From Patescibacteria group bacterium (lineage in GTDB: Bacteria > Patescibacteriota > Minisyncoccia > Phycocordibacterales > UBA12088), in NCBI GenBank assembly GCA_015491145.1, contig WFWM01000022.1, positions 1-12,921 of the forward strand: a stretch of DNA of 12,921 bases, written 5' to 3'. Positions 6,217-12,921 of the stretch are shown here, piece by piece. Every line of letters starts with the position of its first letter. Position 1 is the first letter of the stretch. Made by a program: the position numbers and the translations under genes. Below the pieces are notes generated by a model. The model was not told the origin of the DNA. It did not search any database and saw nothing but the letters and a program-made list of their open reading frames with translations.

Positions 6217-8238
6217 TTACGGCACCACCTCTCCGTAGCGTGCGCCAGCGTTTGCCGGATACGCCGGGTCGAGCCGAAGCTCGGTCGTGACCGCCGGCGC
6301 CCTCAATTCAATGGGTGTTTGGGTGAAGGCGTCCCTCGCTGAGAGCACGACCCCTCTCACGAGTACCGGCTTGCTCCCTGCTTGCGCGGCACTCGGGCGA
6401 ATCGCCACCTGAAACGCAACCTCCTTCGGAGGGCGCCCTACCCCTACACCGGAAGGAATGCGTTGCACCCGCCACTCTACCTCACCGGTCGTGGCGTTGT
6501 AGCGAATCTCGGCATCGGCAGGGGCTGTGCGCCCCGTCCATTCCACATACGAAGGCAGCTGGGCGACGGCGCGGATATCGGTGAGGTCGTTGAGGGGATT
6601 GGTGACGCGCCACACGATGGTGTAGGTGGTGCGCTGGTTCACCCGCGGCGGAATCGGGCCGGTATTCTGGAACGGCCCCGGAGAGTAGCGGGCAAACTGC
6701 AGGAGCGTCGGGGTGGTGGCAAGGCGCACTTCCCCTTTCGCGACTGCCTGAAGCTGCTCGGGAACCTCGCGCTCAAGCACCCGTCTCGCTTCTGCCTCCA
6801 CCGCAAGCCGGAGGACCGGCGGGCGCACCTTAATGCGGGTTGGCGAGAGAGTCTGCAGCGTCACCGCCACTGCCCCTGACGCTCCCGGCGCCACCTCACG
6901 TAATGCAGGCACATCCCGGGGATCCCAACGCACCACGTTCGCCACAGAGTCGTAGAACCCCCCCTGATCCGGCTTGACCGCAAACGGACTGAACACGCTG
7001 CCCTCGAGTCGGAGTTGGAGGCGAAGGTCGTAGATCGCAACGGGGAGCGTGTTACGGTAGCGAATGACCACTTTCGTCTCCGCCCCGGCCGGCACGGCTA
7101 CCGACTCCCGCAGCGGTTCCCCGTTGACGAACAGGGTGAGAGCAACGAACGGGTTCTTGATGCGCACATCCCACGAGAGTACACCAAAGGTGGCGGCCAG
7201 CTCGCCGGGCTTGCGCGGGTGCGCTTCTCCCACCCGCACGGTAAACGTGCGCACCTCTCCCTCTGTGCCCCCAGGCACAACAGTAATGCGGATGGGGTAG
7301 GTAGCCTTCGGCGGAAGCGACGGGATGCGCCACAGGGTGGCACCGGTATCTGGCTTGGGAGCAGCTCGGACGAACTCCATCGAAGGAGGGATACGCACAT
7401 CCACCAGCAGGTTCTCGAGCATCTGTTCACTGTTGTTGGTCACCTCGATGAGGAACTCGCTCTCCTGCCCACTCACCACTTCTGTCTCCGCTTGCATCCG
7501 CACCACCACCGGCGATGAGGTGAGGGTTGTTGCGAACGAGGCTTCCCGACGATAGGTGGCGCGGGAACCTTCTATCGCATACTCCAAGCGAGCGCGCACC
7601 TCTTTCCTCTCTCCCTGCGATCCGAAGAAAATGACCGGCAGCCGGATCGAACGGCTCTCCCCCGGTGCGATATCTCCCAATGGAAACCGCCGAACACGCA
7701 GCGGTGTTGCCAGATCGTCAGGGCTCCGCGTGCCTTCCGGGAATTCCACGATGAGCACACTGTCTCTCAGCGCCACAGGGTTCCGATTGCGGAGCGAGAG
7801 CGAAAGCGCTACCGCTTCCCCGCCGCTTACCGTGAGGGGGCCGTCAATGATGAGATCGATGTTGCGAACCGATACCGCATTGTGATCGCTCAGCCACACG
7901 AACAGAGCGAAGCCTGCGACGCTGAGGAAAAAGAGGAGAGACCCAAAAAAGAGAAACCACACCCATCGCAACCCCTTTGGCTTTTCTGTCGTCTCCTCTA
8001 CCACCGCCGGATCTATCGTCGCCGCTTCAGATTGTTCGGCTTCTCCCGAGTGCCACTGCGTTGGAGCCTCCTCGTAGAGCGCCGCGTGGGGGTGGAGGCG
8101 ATGGTGCCGCACCACTGCCTTGCGCTCCTCCCCCTTTCTGCCGTGGAGCCACCGATCAAGCGCCTGAATGCGAGAGCGCCGCTTCGGGGCAGGCGCGTCG
8201 TGCGCGTCGTTGTTGGATGGCTGGGACGGTTCCTGCAT
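6217..8238 (-). CDS. Single-pass membrane protein with repeated beta-sandwich (DUF11/CARDB-like) outer domains
   Basis: The 673 residues comprise a charged cytoplasmic N-terminus (1-88, with KRRSR and ERKAVVRHHRLHPH), one strong membrane helix (about 91-117) and a long extracytoplasmic part. At least four Ig-like repeats are suggested at about 125-235, 240-340, 365-465 and 505-620. Each has alternating hydrophobic strands and phrases such as FLIEVTNNS (262-270), VIRYRNTLP (391-399) and IVWRVTNPL (541-549). These recall the VxNxG turn of DUF11/CARDB modules of surface proteins. No catalytic motif or sortase signal is seen. A role in the cell envelope or in contact with other cells is inferred only. 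The open frame extends back to 8679, but ATG 8238 is chosen: residues before it are Arg/Ser-rich antisense-like shadow sequence of recO. The start lies within the last 83 bases of recO and six bases after a TATACT box. Confidence 0.75.
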   Translation of the reverse strand: MQEPSQPSNNDAHDAPAPKRRSRIQALDRWLHGRKGEERKAVVRHHRLHPHAALYEEAPTQWHSGEAEQSEAATIDPAVVEETTEKPKGLRWVWFLFFGSLLFFLSVAGFALFVWLSDHNAVSVRNIDLIIDGPLTVSGGEAVALSLSLRNRNPVALRDSVLIVEFPEGTRSPDDLATPLRVRRFPLGDIAPGESRSIRLPVIFFGSQGERKEVRARLEYAIEGSRATYRREASFATTLTSSPVVVRMQAETEVVSGQESEFLIEVTNNSEQMLENLLVDVRIPPSMEFVRAAPKPDTGATLWRIPSLPPKATYPIRITVVPGGTEGEVRTFTVRVGEAHPRKPGELAATFGVLSWDVRIKNPFVALTLFVNGEPLRESVAVPAGAETKVVIRYRNTLPVAIYDLRLQLRLEGSVFSPFAVKPDQGGFYDSVANVVRWDPRDVPALREVAPGASGAVAVTLQTLSPTRIKVRPPVLRLAVEAEARRVLEREVPEQLQAVAKGEVRLATTPTLLQFARYSPGPFQNTGPIPPRVNQRTTYTIVWRVTNPLNDLTDIRAVAQLPSYVEWTGRTAPADAEIRYNATTGEVEWRVQRIPSGVGVGRPPKEVAFQVAIRPSAAQAGSKPVLVRGVVLSARDAFTQTPIELRAPAVTTELRLDPAYPANAGARYGEVVP

Positions 8239-8776
8239 ACCAGCAGTATAGCGTATGGGACACCCCGGCGGCCCATAAACCCCTGAGTAGGGAGGCTTGA
8301 TCTCCAGCCGAAGCCGCCGGCAGGTAGCCGAGTAGGTGGAGCACCGCCGCTGTACGCTCACGCACCCGGGCAAGAGAGAGCTGCGGGCACCTCGCCGCCT
8401 CCGCAACCAGCTGCTCCACGACGGATACCACCCCCTCCGGAATTGCCCCCTCAGAGGGAATGACCTCCCGGAGGAACTGGAGGAACGCTGCGATCGCCGC
8501 ATCGTTCCCGGAGCGTACCACTGCCGGGGCGCTCCACCGGAACGCCGCCGCACCAACGAGACGCCACTGGTGCTTGCCGCGCACAAACGCGTAGCGTCCT
8601 TCTGTGAGCGGCTCGAGCGCGTACCGAAGGCGAGATGCAACGGTCGCCGCACTGGTGGCACGGGCTCGCACGAGGCCAAGCGAGGGATCTTTCGTGAGGA
8701 TGCTCACGACGACATCCTGTTCCCCCCGCTGCGCTCGCCCGACCACAAGACCTTCCGTTTGATAGATGTGGTACAT
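8156..8776 (-). CDS. recO: DNA repair protein RecO
   Basis: RecO helps load RecA on SSB-coated ssDNA in the RecF pathway. The 206-residue protein has the N-terminal OB-fold (about 1-78), starting MYHIYQTEGLVVGRAQRGEQD with the usual Glu-rich turn and DPSLGLVRARATSAA. A helical C-terminal domain (about 88-155) ends in the RERTAAVLHLLGYLP segment typical of the family. It lacks the Cys4 zinc knuckle present in many RecO proteins and is short. The last 27 residues (from about 180) overlap the start of the next gene by 83 bases and are rich in Arg, Ala and Cys; they look like a non-conserved tail. The start is very well supported: GGAG overlaps the end of the ileS stop and lies six bases before the ATG, with only nine bases between the genes, so coupling to ileS is likely. 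Confidence 0.88.
   Translation of the reverse strand: MYHIYQTEGLVVGRAQRGEQDVVVSILTKDPSLGLVRARATSAATVASRLRYALEPLTEGRYAFVRGKHQWRLVGAAAFRWSAPAVVRSGNDAAIAAFLQFLREVIPSEGAIPEGVVSVVEQLVAEAARCPQLSLARVRERTAAVLHLLGYLPAASAGDQASLLRGLWAAGVSHTLYCWYAGTVPAIQQRRARRACPEAALSHSGA
8245..8253 (-). promoter_or_regulatory. Putative -10 promoter element of the 673-residue membrane protein
   Basis: On the minus strand this reads CGC-TATACT, a good -10 hexamer with a partial extension. It lies inside recO, six bases before the ATG at 8238. A start seven bases downstream would fall on the A of the ATG. No Shine-Dalgarno is present between box and start. Confidence 0.5.
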
Positions 8777-8788
8777 ACCCGCTCCTCA
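8777..8788 (-). promoter_or_regulatory. Shine-Dalgarno of recO overlapping the ileS stop
   Basis: On the minus strand TGAGGAG contains both the ileS TGA stop and a GAGGAG ribosome site, with five to six bases to the recO ATG. This indicates translational coupling. Confidence 0.8.
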
Positions 8789-11700
8789 CGAGAGCACGCG
8801 CACCTCTTGCACTTGCACCGGAGGGTCCTGCCTGCTGAGCGACGCATCGACAACAATGCGTAGCTCCTTCGCATGCACCGCGCGGGCGAGGTGCTCGCGT
8901 TCTTCTTGAAATCGCACTTCCGCCTCCGGTGCCACGGCAAGTTCTATCACCGCAGCATCCTTCGGCTGAAGGCCCGCCTTCTTGCGCGCCTCCTGCATCA
9001 GCCGCTGCGCTTCCCGCAGCCACCCGAGCTGGCGGAGGTCTTCCGTGATGGTGGTATCGAGGACGATGTTCGTCGGCGCATTCGGATCCACACGAATCTC
9101 CTGCACATTCACCTCCTCCCGCACCTCTCGTGCAAGCTGTACATCGCCGGCAATGCCCGCCGGATCCTCTCGAAGCGTGAGCGTTGCAAGTGGCTGGCGC
9201 ACCCGAATCCCTGCCGCATCGCGCTGCCGGAGCGCTTCCGAGACGATGGTTCGTGCCGCCTCCATTCGCGCAAGGAGCGCCTCGTCTACCGCCTCCTCCG
9301 GCGGCCAATCGGCAAGGTGGACGCTCTCAGGATCCTCAGGGAATCGAACCGCCGCAAACAAGCGCTCGGCAAGGAACGGCAGGAAAGGGGCTGCGATGCG
9401 CGCGAGCCGATGGAGCGCCTCACGCAGTGCCCGCGAGGCTGCTCGGTGTGCCGCTTCCCCTTCCAACCCCCGCATACGCGAGCGCACACGCCGCACGTAC
9501 CAACGGGAAAGATCGTCTGCGTAGGCAAGAAGGGCACGCGCCGCTTCAAATACCTTGTACGCATCGAGGTGCGTGCGCACCTCCTGCTCCAGTTTCGCGG
9601 TGCGGGAGGCGAGCCATGCATCCATCACGAAACCTGTCGCCCCCTTCCCCCCTGTTTCCCCATCGCTTGGGTGTCGATAGAGCTCGTAGAATCGGAGCGT
9701 GTTCTCCACAAGGTTGAAGAAATTGCGCTCCAGCTCCTTGAGATGCTGCTCATCGAACAGCCTCGGCATCCCCGGCTGGTTGACGCTATACATATAGAGG
9801 CGGAGCACATCAACCCCGTAGCGCGCGGCCATTTGCCACGGGTCCACAATGTTGCCGAGCGATTTCGACATCTTCTTCCCTTCCTTGTCGAGGATATGCC
9901 CCACGCTGATGGCAGCGCGGTACGCCTTCCCTCTCCCAAGCGCCACACCGAGCGCGTGGAGCGTGTAGAACCACCCTCTCGTTTGATCCACCCCCTCGCA
10001 AATAAAATCTGCCGGATAGCCGGGGCCGTCCACCCACTCCTTGTGCTCAAAGGGGTAGTGGTCCTGCGCAAGCGGCATCGCACCCGAGTCGAACCACACA
10101 TCCATCACCTCTTCCACCCGACGAAGCTTCGTTCCGTCTTGAGCTTCAAGAACCCAGTCGTCAACATACGGCCGGTGGAGGTCGACCTCCCATTGGGCAT
10201 TGTGCGGGTAGGGGCGGAATTCTCCCAACTCTCTCACCTCAGCGGTGGCAAGCTGAGGCAATGAATGGTAGTTGCGTTCCGTCCACGCAGCGCCACGCGC
10301 AGCAAACGCGCTCGCAAGGAGTGCAAGTGGCGTCTGGTGGGAAACGATGAGGATCCGATCCCCCTCATGCGCCGCGTCAATTGCAAAGAGCGCTTCCGCA
10401 ACCCTCCTCCGGACCGCCTCCCACGATTCCGCTCCCGCCGGCGGCTGCCCGAATCGCTCCCGTACCGGCCCCATCGCCTCGCGCCAGCGGTCGAGTGAGG
10501 CGCCTTGCAGCTCCCCTACCCCCACTTCCCGGAGCCGTTCATCCACCCGCACCGCATCCTCCGGCAGGCCGAGCTCCCGACGCACAATCTCTGCTGTCTC
10601 ACGGGCGCGACGCAACGGAGAGGTGTAGATCACGGAAATCCCCGCCTCCTTGAGCGCCGCAGCCGCCTTCCGCACCGCCTCTTGCCCGTTGCCGGTGAGG
10701 CCGTTGCTGGCATCCCTCCCGTCGTCAACGTAGCCTTCCACATTCGACTGCGCCTCCCCGTGGCGCAGCATCCAGAAACGGTTGCGACGAGAGGGCGTCA
10801 TCGCCCGAAGCTGGGCAATGCTCTCTACCACCACCTGCACCCTTCTATCGGCACTCTCCCACACCGGCAAGGGTGTTGCCCAGAACCGGTTGCGGCTCAC
10901 CGCCCAATCTTTCACGCTTGAGAGCCACTCACCGAACCGCCCGTCGCGGATGTGCTCCGGCTCCCAGTGGATCTCCTTATTCTCCGAAATGAGCACATCG
11001 CGCAGCGCGCTCATCCTGATGAACCACGAGGTGTGTGCGTAGTAGAGCACCCGTTCCTTACAGCGCCAGCAGAAGGGATAGGAATGCACGATTCGTTCCT
11101 CTCGCCAAAGTAATTCCCGCTGCTTGAGGTGTGCGAGGATACGCTGCTCGGTTTCCTCCTCCTTCACGAAGCGCCCGCCGAGATCGCCGAGCGCTTCCTC
11201 TGGAATGAAGGTGCCGTCTTCCGCAACGAGGTGACGCTTCGGCAGCTGGTAGCGGCTCCCCAGCTCGAAGTCTTCCTGCCCGTACATCACCGCGGTGTGG
11301 ACAATACCGGTTCCCTCCTCCGCGCTTACGAACTCCGCCGGATACACCTGCAGCGCCCGCGCGCGTTCGTCCTCGCTCCACAACAGCGGCACCCCCTGCC
11401 AGAGCGGCTCGTAGCGCACCCCCACGAGGGCACTCCCCTCCACCTCCTCGCAGATACGCGCTTCGGATCCAAAGAGCGCCTCGACGCGCTCGCGGGCAAC
11501 CCAGTAGGCGCCGTCGTCGGTACACACCTTCGCGTAGGTGAGGTCGGGGTGCACCGCGAGTGCCACATTGCCCGGAAGGGTCCATGGCGTCGTTGTCCAC
11601 GCAAGAAGAAATTCATTCTCTCTCCCCTGAACCGGGAAGCGCACATACACCGCCCGATCCTCCACCTCGCGGTACTCCTGCGCCAGCTCGTGGGAGGAAA

Positions 11701-12322
11701 GCGGCGTGCCGCAGCGGGGGCACCACGGCACCACCTTGTAATCCCGGTAGAGGAGGTTCCGATCGTGGAGCTGCCGCACGATCCACCAGAGCGATTCAAT
11801 GTACTCGGGGTGGTAGGTCACGTAGGCGTTGGCAAGATCAATCCAAAACCCGATACGCTCGGTGAACTGCTCCCACTCTCGGGCATACTCCCATACGCTC
11901 TCCCGGCAGAGCGCATTGAATCGCTCGATGCCGTAGGACTCCACATCGCGCTTGCTCTTGAGCCCGAGCTTCTTCTCCACCTCTACCTCTACCGGCAGGC
12001 CATGAGTATCCCACCCTGCCTTCCGTCGCACATGCCAGCCGCGCATTGTGCGGTAGCGGGGAATGAGATCCTTGAACGCCCGTGAGACGAGGTGGTGGAT
12101 ACCCGGTCGCCCATTTGCTGTCGGCGGTCCCTCATAGAACACGAACTCTCCCTTCGGTGCCGGCCGCTCGAGGGACCTTTCAAAGACCCGACGCTCTTTC
12201 CAAAAGGCAAGGATTGCTTCCTCCTCCCATGCTCGCTTGCTGAGTGGTTCATTTCCGTAAAACCGCGCGAATGGCGAGGCGTGCTCGGTATCTGTTGTCC
12301 CATCACTCGAATGAGCGGCCAT
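8786..12322 (-). CDS. ileS: Isoleucine--tRNA ligase (type 2) with inserted histidine-phosphatase domain
   Basis: This is a 1178-residue class I synthetase for tRNA-Ile. In order: catalytic core with EGPPTANG (64-71) and a swapped signature GIHH (74-77, normally HxGH); zinc knuckles CPRC (201-204) and CWRC (418-421); CP1 editing domain with TTTPWTLPGN (243-252) and GTGIVHTA (337-344); KDWAVSRNRFWATPLP (471-486); inserted phosphatase domain (about 511-705); then DLHRPYVDD, DVWFDSG (741-747), KMSKS (817-821) and a helical anticodon-binding domain. The insert has the whole histidine-phosphatase set: RHGEAQSN (520-527, nucleophile H521), SPLRRARETAE (568-578), E604 and SHQ (661-663). IleRS is normally about 900-1050 residues, so the excess equals the insert. 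ATG 12322 is the only in-frame start after a TAG stop six codons upstream. The extended -10 is nine bases before it. recO is coupled downstream. Confidence 0.96.
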   Translation of the reverse strand: MAAHSSDGTTDTEHASPFARFYGNEPLSKRAWEEEAILAFWKERRVFERSLERPAPKGEFVFYEGPPTANGRPGIHHLVSRAFKDLIPRYRTMRGWHVRRKAGWDTHGLPVEVEVEKKLGLKSKRDVESYGIERFNALCRESVWEYAREWEQFTERIGFWIDLANAYVTYHPEYIESLWWIVRQLHDRNLLYRDYKVVPWCPRCGTPLSSHELAQEYREVEDRAVYVRFPVQGRENEFLLAWTTTPWTLPGNVALAVHPDLTYAKVCTDDGAYWVARERVEALFGSEARICEEVEGSALVGVRYEPLWQGVPLLWSEDERARALQVYPAEFVSAEEGTGIVHTAVMYGQEDFELGSRYQLPKRHLVAEDGTFIPEEALGDLGGRFVKEEETEQRILAHLKQRELLWREERIVHSYPFCWRCKERVLYYAHTSWFIRMSALRDVLISENKEIHWEPEHIRDGRFGEWLSSVKDWAVSRNRFWATPLPVWESADRRVQVVVESIAQLRAMTPSRRNRFWMLRHGEAQSNVEGYVDDGRDASNGLTGNGQEAVRKAAAALKEAGISVIYTSPLRRARETAEIVRRELGLPEDAVRVDERLREVGVGELQGASLDRWREAMGPVRERFGQPPAGAESWEAVRRRVAEALFAIDAAHEGDRILIVSHQTPLALLASAFAARGAAWTERNYHSLPQLATAEVRELGEFRPYPHNAQWEVDLHRPYVDDWVLEAQDGTKLRRVEEVMDVWFDSGAMPLAQDHYPFEHKEWVDGPGYPADFICEGVDQTRGWFYTLHALGVALGRGKAYRAAISVGHILDKEGKKMSKSLGNIVDPWQMAARYGVDVLRLYMYSVNQPGMPRLFDEQHLKELERNFFNLVENTLRFYELYRHPSDGETGGKGATGFVMDAWLASRTAKLEQEVRTHLDAYKVFEAARALLAYADDLSRWYVRRVRSRMRGLEGEAAHRAASRALREALHRLARIAAPFLPFLAERLFAAVRFPEDPESVHLADWPPEEAVDEALLARMEAARTIVSEALRQRDAAGIRVRQPLATLTLREDPAGIAGDVQLAREVREEVNVQEIRVDPNAPTNIVLDTTITEDLRQLGWLREAQRLMQEARKKAGLQPKDAAVIELAVAPEAEVRFQEEREHLARAVHAKELRIVVDASLSRQDPPVQVQEVRVLS
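10223..10795 (-). other. Histidine phosphatase (phosphoglycerate-mutase-like) domain inside IleRS
   Basis: IleRS residues 510-700 form a complete branch-1 histidine phosphatase. Its motifs are WMLRHGEAQSN, YTSPLRRARETAE, the acid loop ERLREVGVGELQG, and ILIVSHQTPLALL before a C-terminal strand. All catalytic positions expected for the fold are present (Arg-His-Gly, second Arg, Glu, second His). It sits in the loop between SIAQLRAM and DLHRPYVD, with the frame open on both sides and GC content like the host gene. Confidence 0.92.
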
Positions 12323-12331
12323 ACGCGGCGC

Positions 12332-12340
12332 ATTCTAGCA
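12332..12340 (-). promoter_or_regulatory. Putative extended -10 promoter element of ileS
   Basis: On the minus strand this reads TGC-TAGAAT, nine bases before the ileS ATG at 12322. A GGAGGAAAGG sequence lies upstream of the box, 18-23 bases from the ATG, which is too far for a normal Shine-Dalgarno. The box itself contains an out-of-frame ATG that would not be transcribed if this is the promoter. Confidence 0.5.
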
Positions 12341-12363
12341 CCTTTCCTCCCCAAGCAGAAGCG

Positions 12364-12921
12364 CTAGATCTCGCGAGGGAGGAATGAAAAGGAGCATACG
12401 ATGGAAGGATGCTCCTTCGGGAGGATCCCCGCTTCACGCAACTGTTTTCGAATTTGCAGGAGTGGAACCGTGAGCTGCTCCAAGCCGCGCTCAATGCCTC
12501 CACGCCATGAGATGGGAAAGGTTCGGTGGCCAATTTCCTTGTCTCTCCCCTCGTCTACCACTGCAACATCGCACTCTCCCTCCCGAAATTGATCGAGGAT
12601 AGAAAAGAGAATATCGCGCTCCTTCTCGGTGAATCCTAGATCCTCCGCAACCCTCTGGAGCACGAGGCGCGCACCCTCGAGCGCCTCAACGATGGCAACG
12701 AACGCGTTGTCCGGAAATCGGTGCTGCTTGCTCGCCTGCTGCCATTGCCGCGCAAGTACCTGGACACGTTCTGGTACACCCTGCGTCTCGCCCGCGAGGA
12801 ATGCCCAGTATCCCTTCTGGATTTCTTCCATCGTGTAACCGCTCTTCACCATCTGCATCACGGTGCTTTCTGTTGCTGGGTTGAGCGCTCGCTCCGTTTC
12901 GTGGCGTGGCTGGTGTGGGTA
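12364..12921 (-). CDS. Unrecognised protein, C-terminal part
   Basis: An open frame with no stop runs from the high-coordinate edge to the TAG at 12364, giving 185 residues. I do not recognise the family. It begins in the window with TESTVMQMVKSGYTMEEI and is mostly helical and charged (ALEGARLVLQRVAEDLG, QLTVPLLQIRKQLREAGI), with no membrane helix or clear catalytic motif. GTG 12861, ATG 12858 and ATG 12852 are possible starts. However, the residues upstream also look coding (ERALNPATES flows into the rest), so the gene probably begins outside the window. ileS starts 41 bases after its stop and has its own putative promoter. It is likely soluble and cytoplasmic; nothing here indicates a function. 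Confidence 0.65.
   Translation of the reverse strand, partial: YPHQPRHETERALNPATESTVMQMVKSGYTMEEIQKGYWAFLAGETQGVPERVQVLARQWQQASKQHRFPDNAFVAIVEALEGARLVLQRVAEDLGFTEKERDILFSILDQFREGECDVAVVDEGRDKEIGHRTFPISWRGGIERGLEQLTVPLLQIRKQLREAGILPKEHPSIVCSFSFLPREI

Noticed and set aside
8239..8679. N-terminal extension of the 673-residue membrane protein to 820 residues
   Set aside because: The added 147 residues lie in the alternative frame of recO, are Arg/Ser-rich, and lack protein-like structure. ATG 8238 with its -10 box explains the start better.
8873..10264. 463-codon open frame on the plus strand opposite ileS
   Set aside because: It mirrors the high-GC ileS codons, has no family motif, and the minus-strand frame contains all IleRS and phosphatase motifs.
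12320..12354. Out-of-frame ATG (12333) with a good-looking GGAGGAAAGG ahead of it, upstream of ileS
   Set aside because: It leads to an ileS shadow frame with no domain content, and it falls inside the putative -10 box. I considered an N-terminal frameshift in ileS but saw no IleRS-like sequence in that frame.
1..12921. CRISPR arrays, tRNA or rRNA genes, transposases or prophage genes
   Set aside because: No regularly spaced repeats, cloverleaf-like segments, transposase motifs or phage proteins were seen on either strand.

Overview
The window looks like chromosomal DNA of a compact, fairly GC-rich bacterium, most likely a Patescibacteria (CPR) / Parcubacteria-type lineage. This rests on inference: every gene is on the minus strand, spacing is tight, and MetRS, RecO and GlyRS are short. 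IleRS is of the type 2 (eukaryote-like) class, and poorly characterised membrane-anchored proteins sit between housekeeping genes. TGA and TAG both serve as stops, so this is not a TGA-recoding lineage. I see no rRNA, tRNA, CRISPR array or insertion sequence.

Layout, read in the direction of transcription (high to low coordinates): the C-terminal part of an unrecognised protein (12921-12364); ileS (12322-8786), an isoleucyl-tRNA synthetase with a complete histidine-phosphatase domain inserted in its catalytic domain; recO (8776-8156); a 673-residue single-pass membrane protein with a beta-sandwich-rich outer part (8238-6217); glyS (6180-4882); an AI-2E/PerM-family membrane protein (4813-3773); a small two-helix membrane protein (3769-3500); a membrane-anchored JAMM-like (MPN) protein (3454-2084), whose frame is broken at an A8 run and resumes to 1786; metG (1686-268); and the start of a TatD-family hydrolase (248 to the window edge).

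Three aminoacyl-tRNA synthetases (Ile, Gly, Met) alternate with DNA-repair and envelope genes. recO and the small membrane protein follow their upstream genes within a few bases and have good Shine-Dalgarno sequences. In contrast, six genes (ileS, the 673-residue protein, glyS, perM, the JAMM gene, metG) lack a convincing proximal Shine-Dalgarno. Each has instead a near-identical extended -10 element (mostly TGC-TAnnnT), in five cases only 6-9 bases before the ATG. That suggests leaderless or near-leaderless transcripts.

The most unusual items are the IleRS-phosphatase fusion, the swapped GIHH signature in the same IleRS, the JAMM-like membrane protein with its AT-rich outer domain, GC-rich anchor and frameshift, and the repeated promoter architecture.
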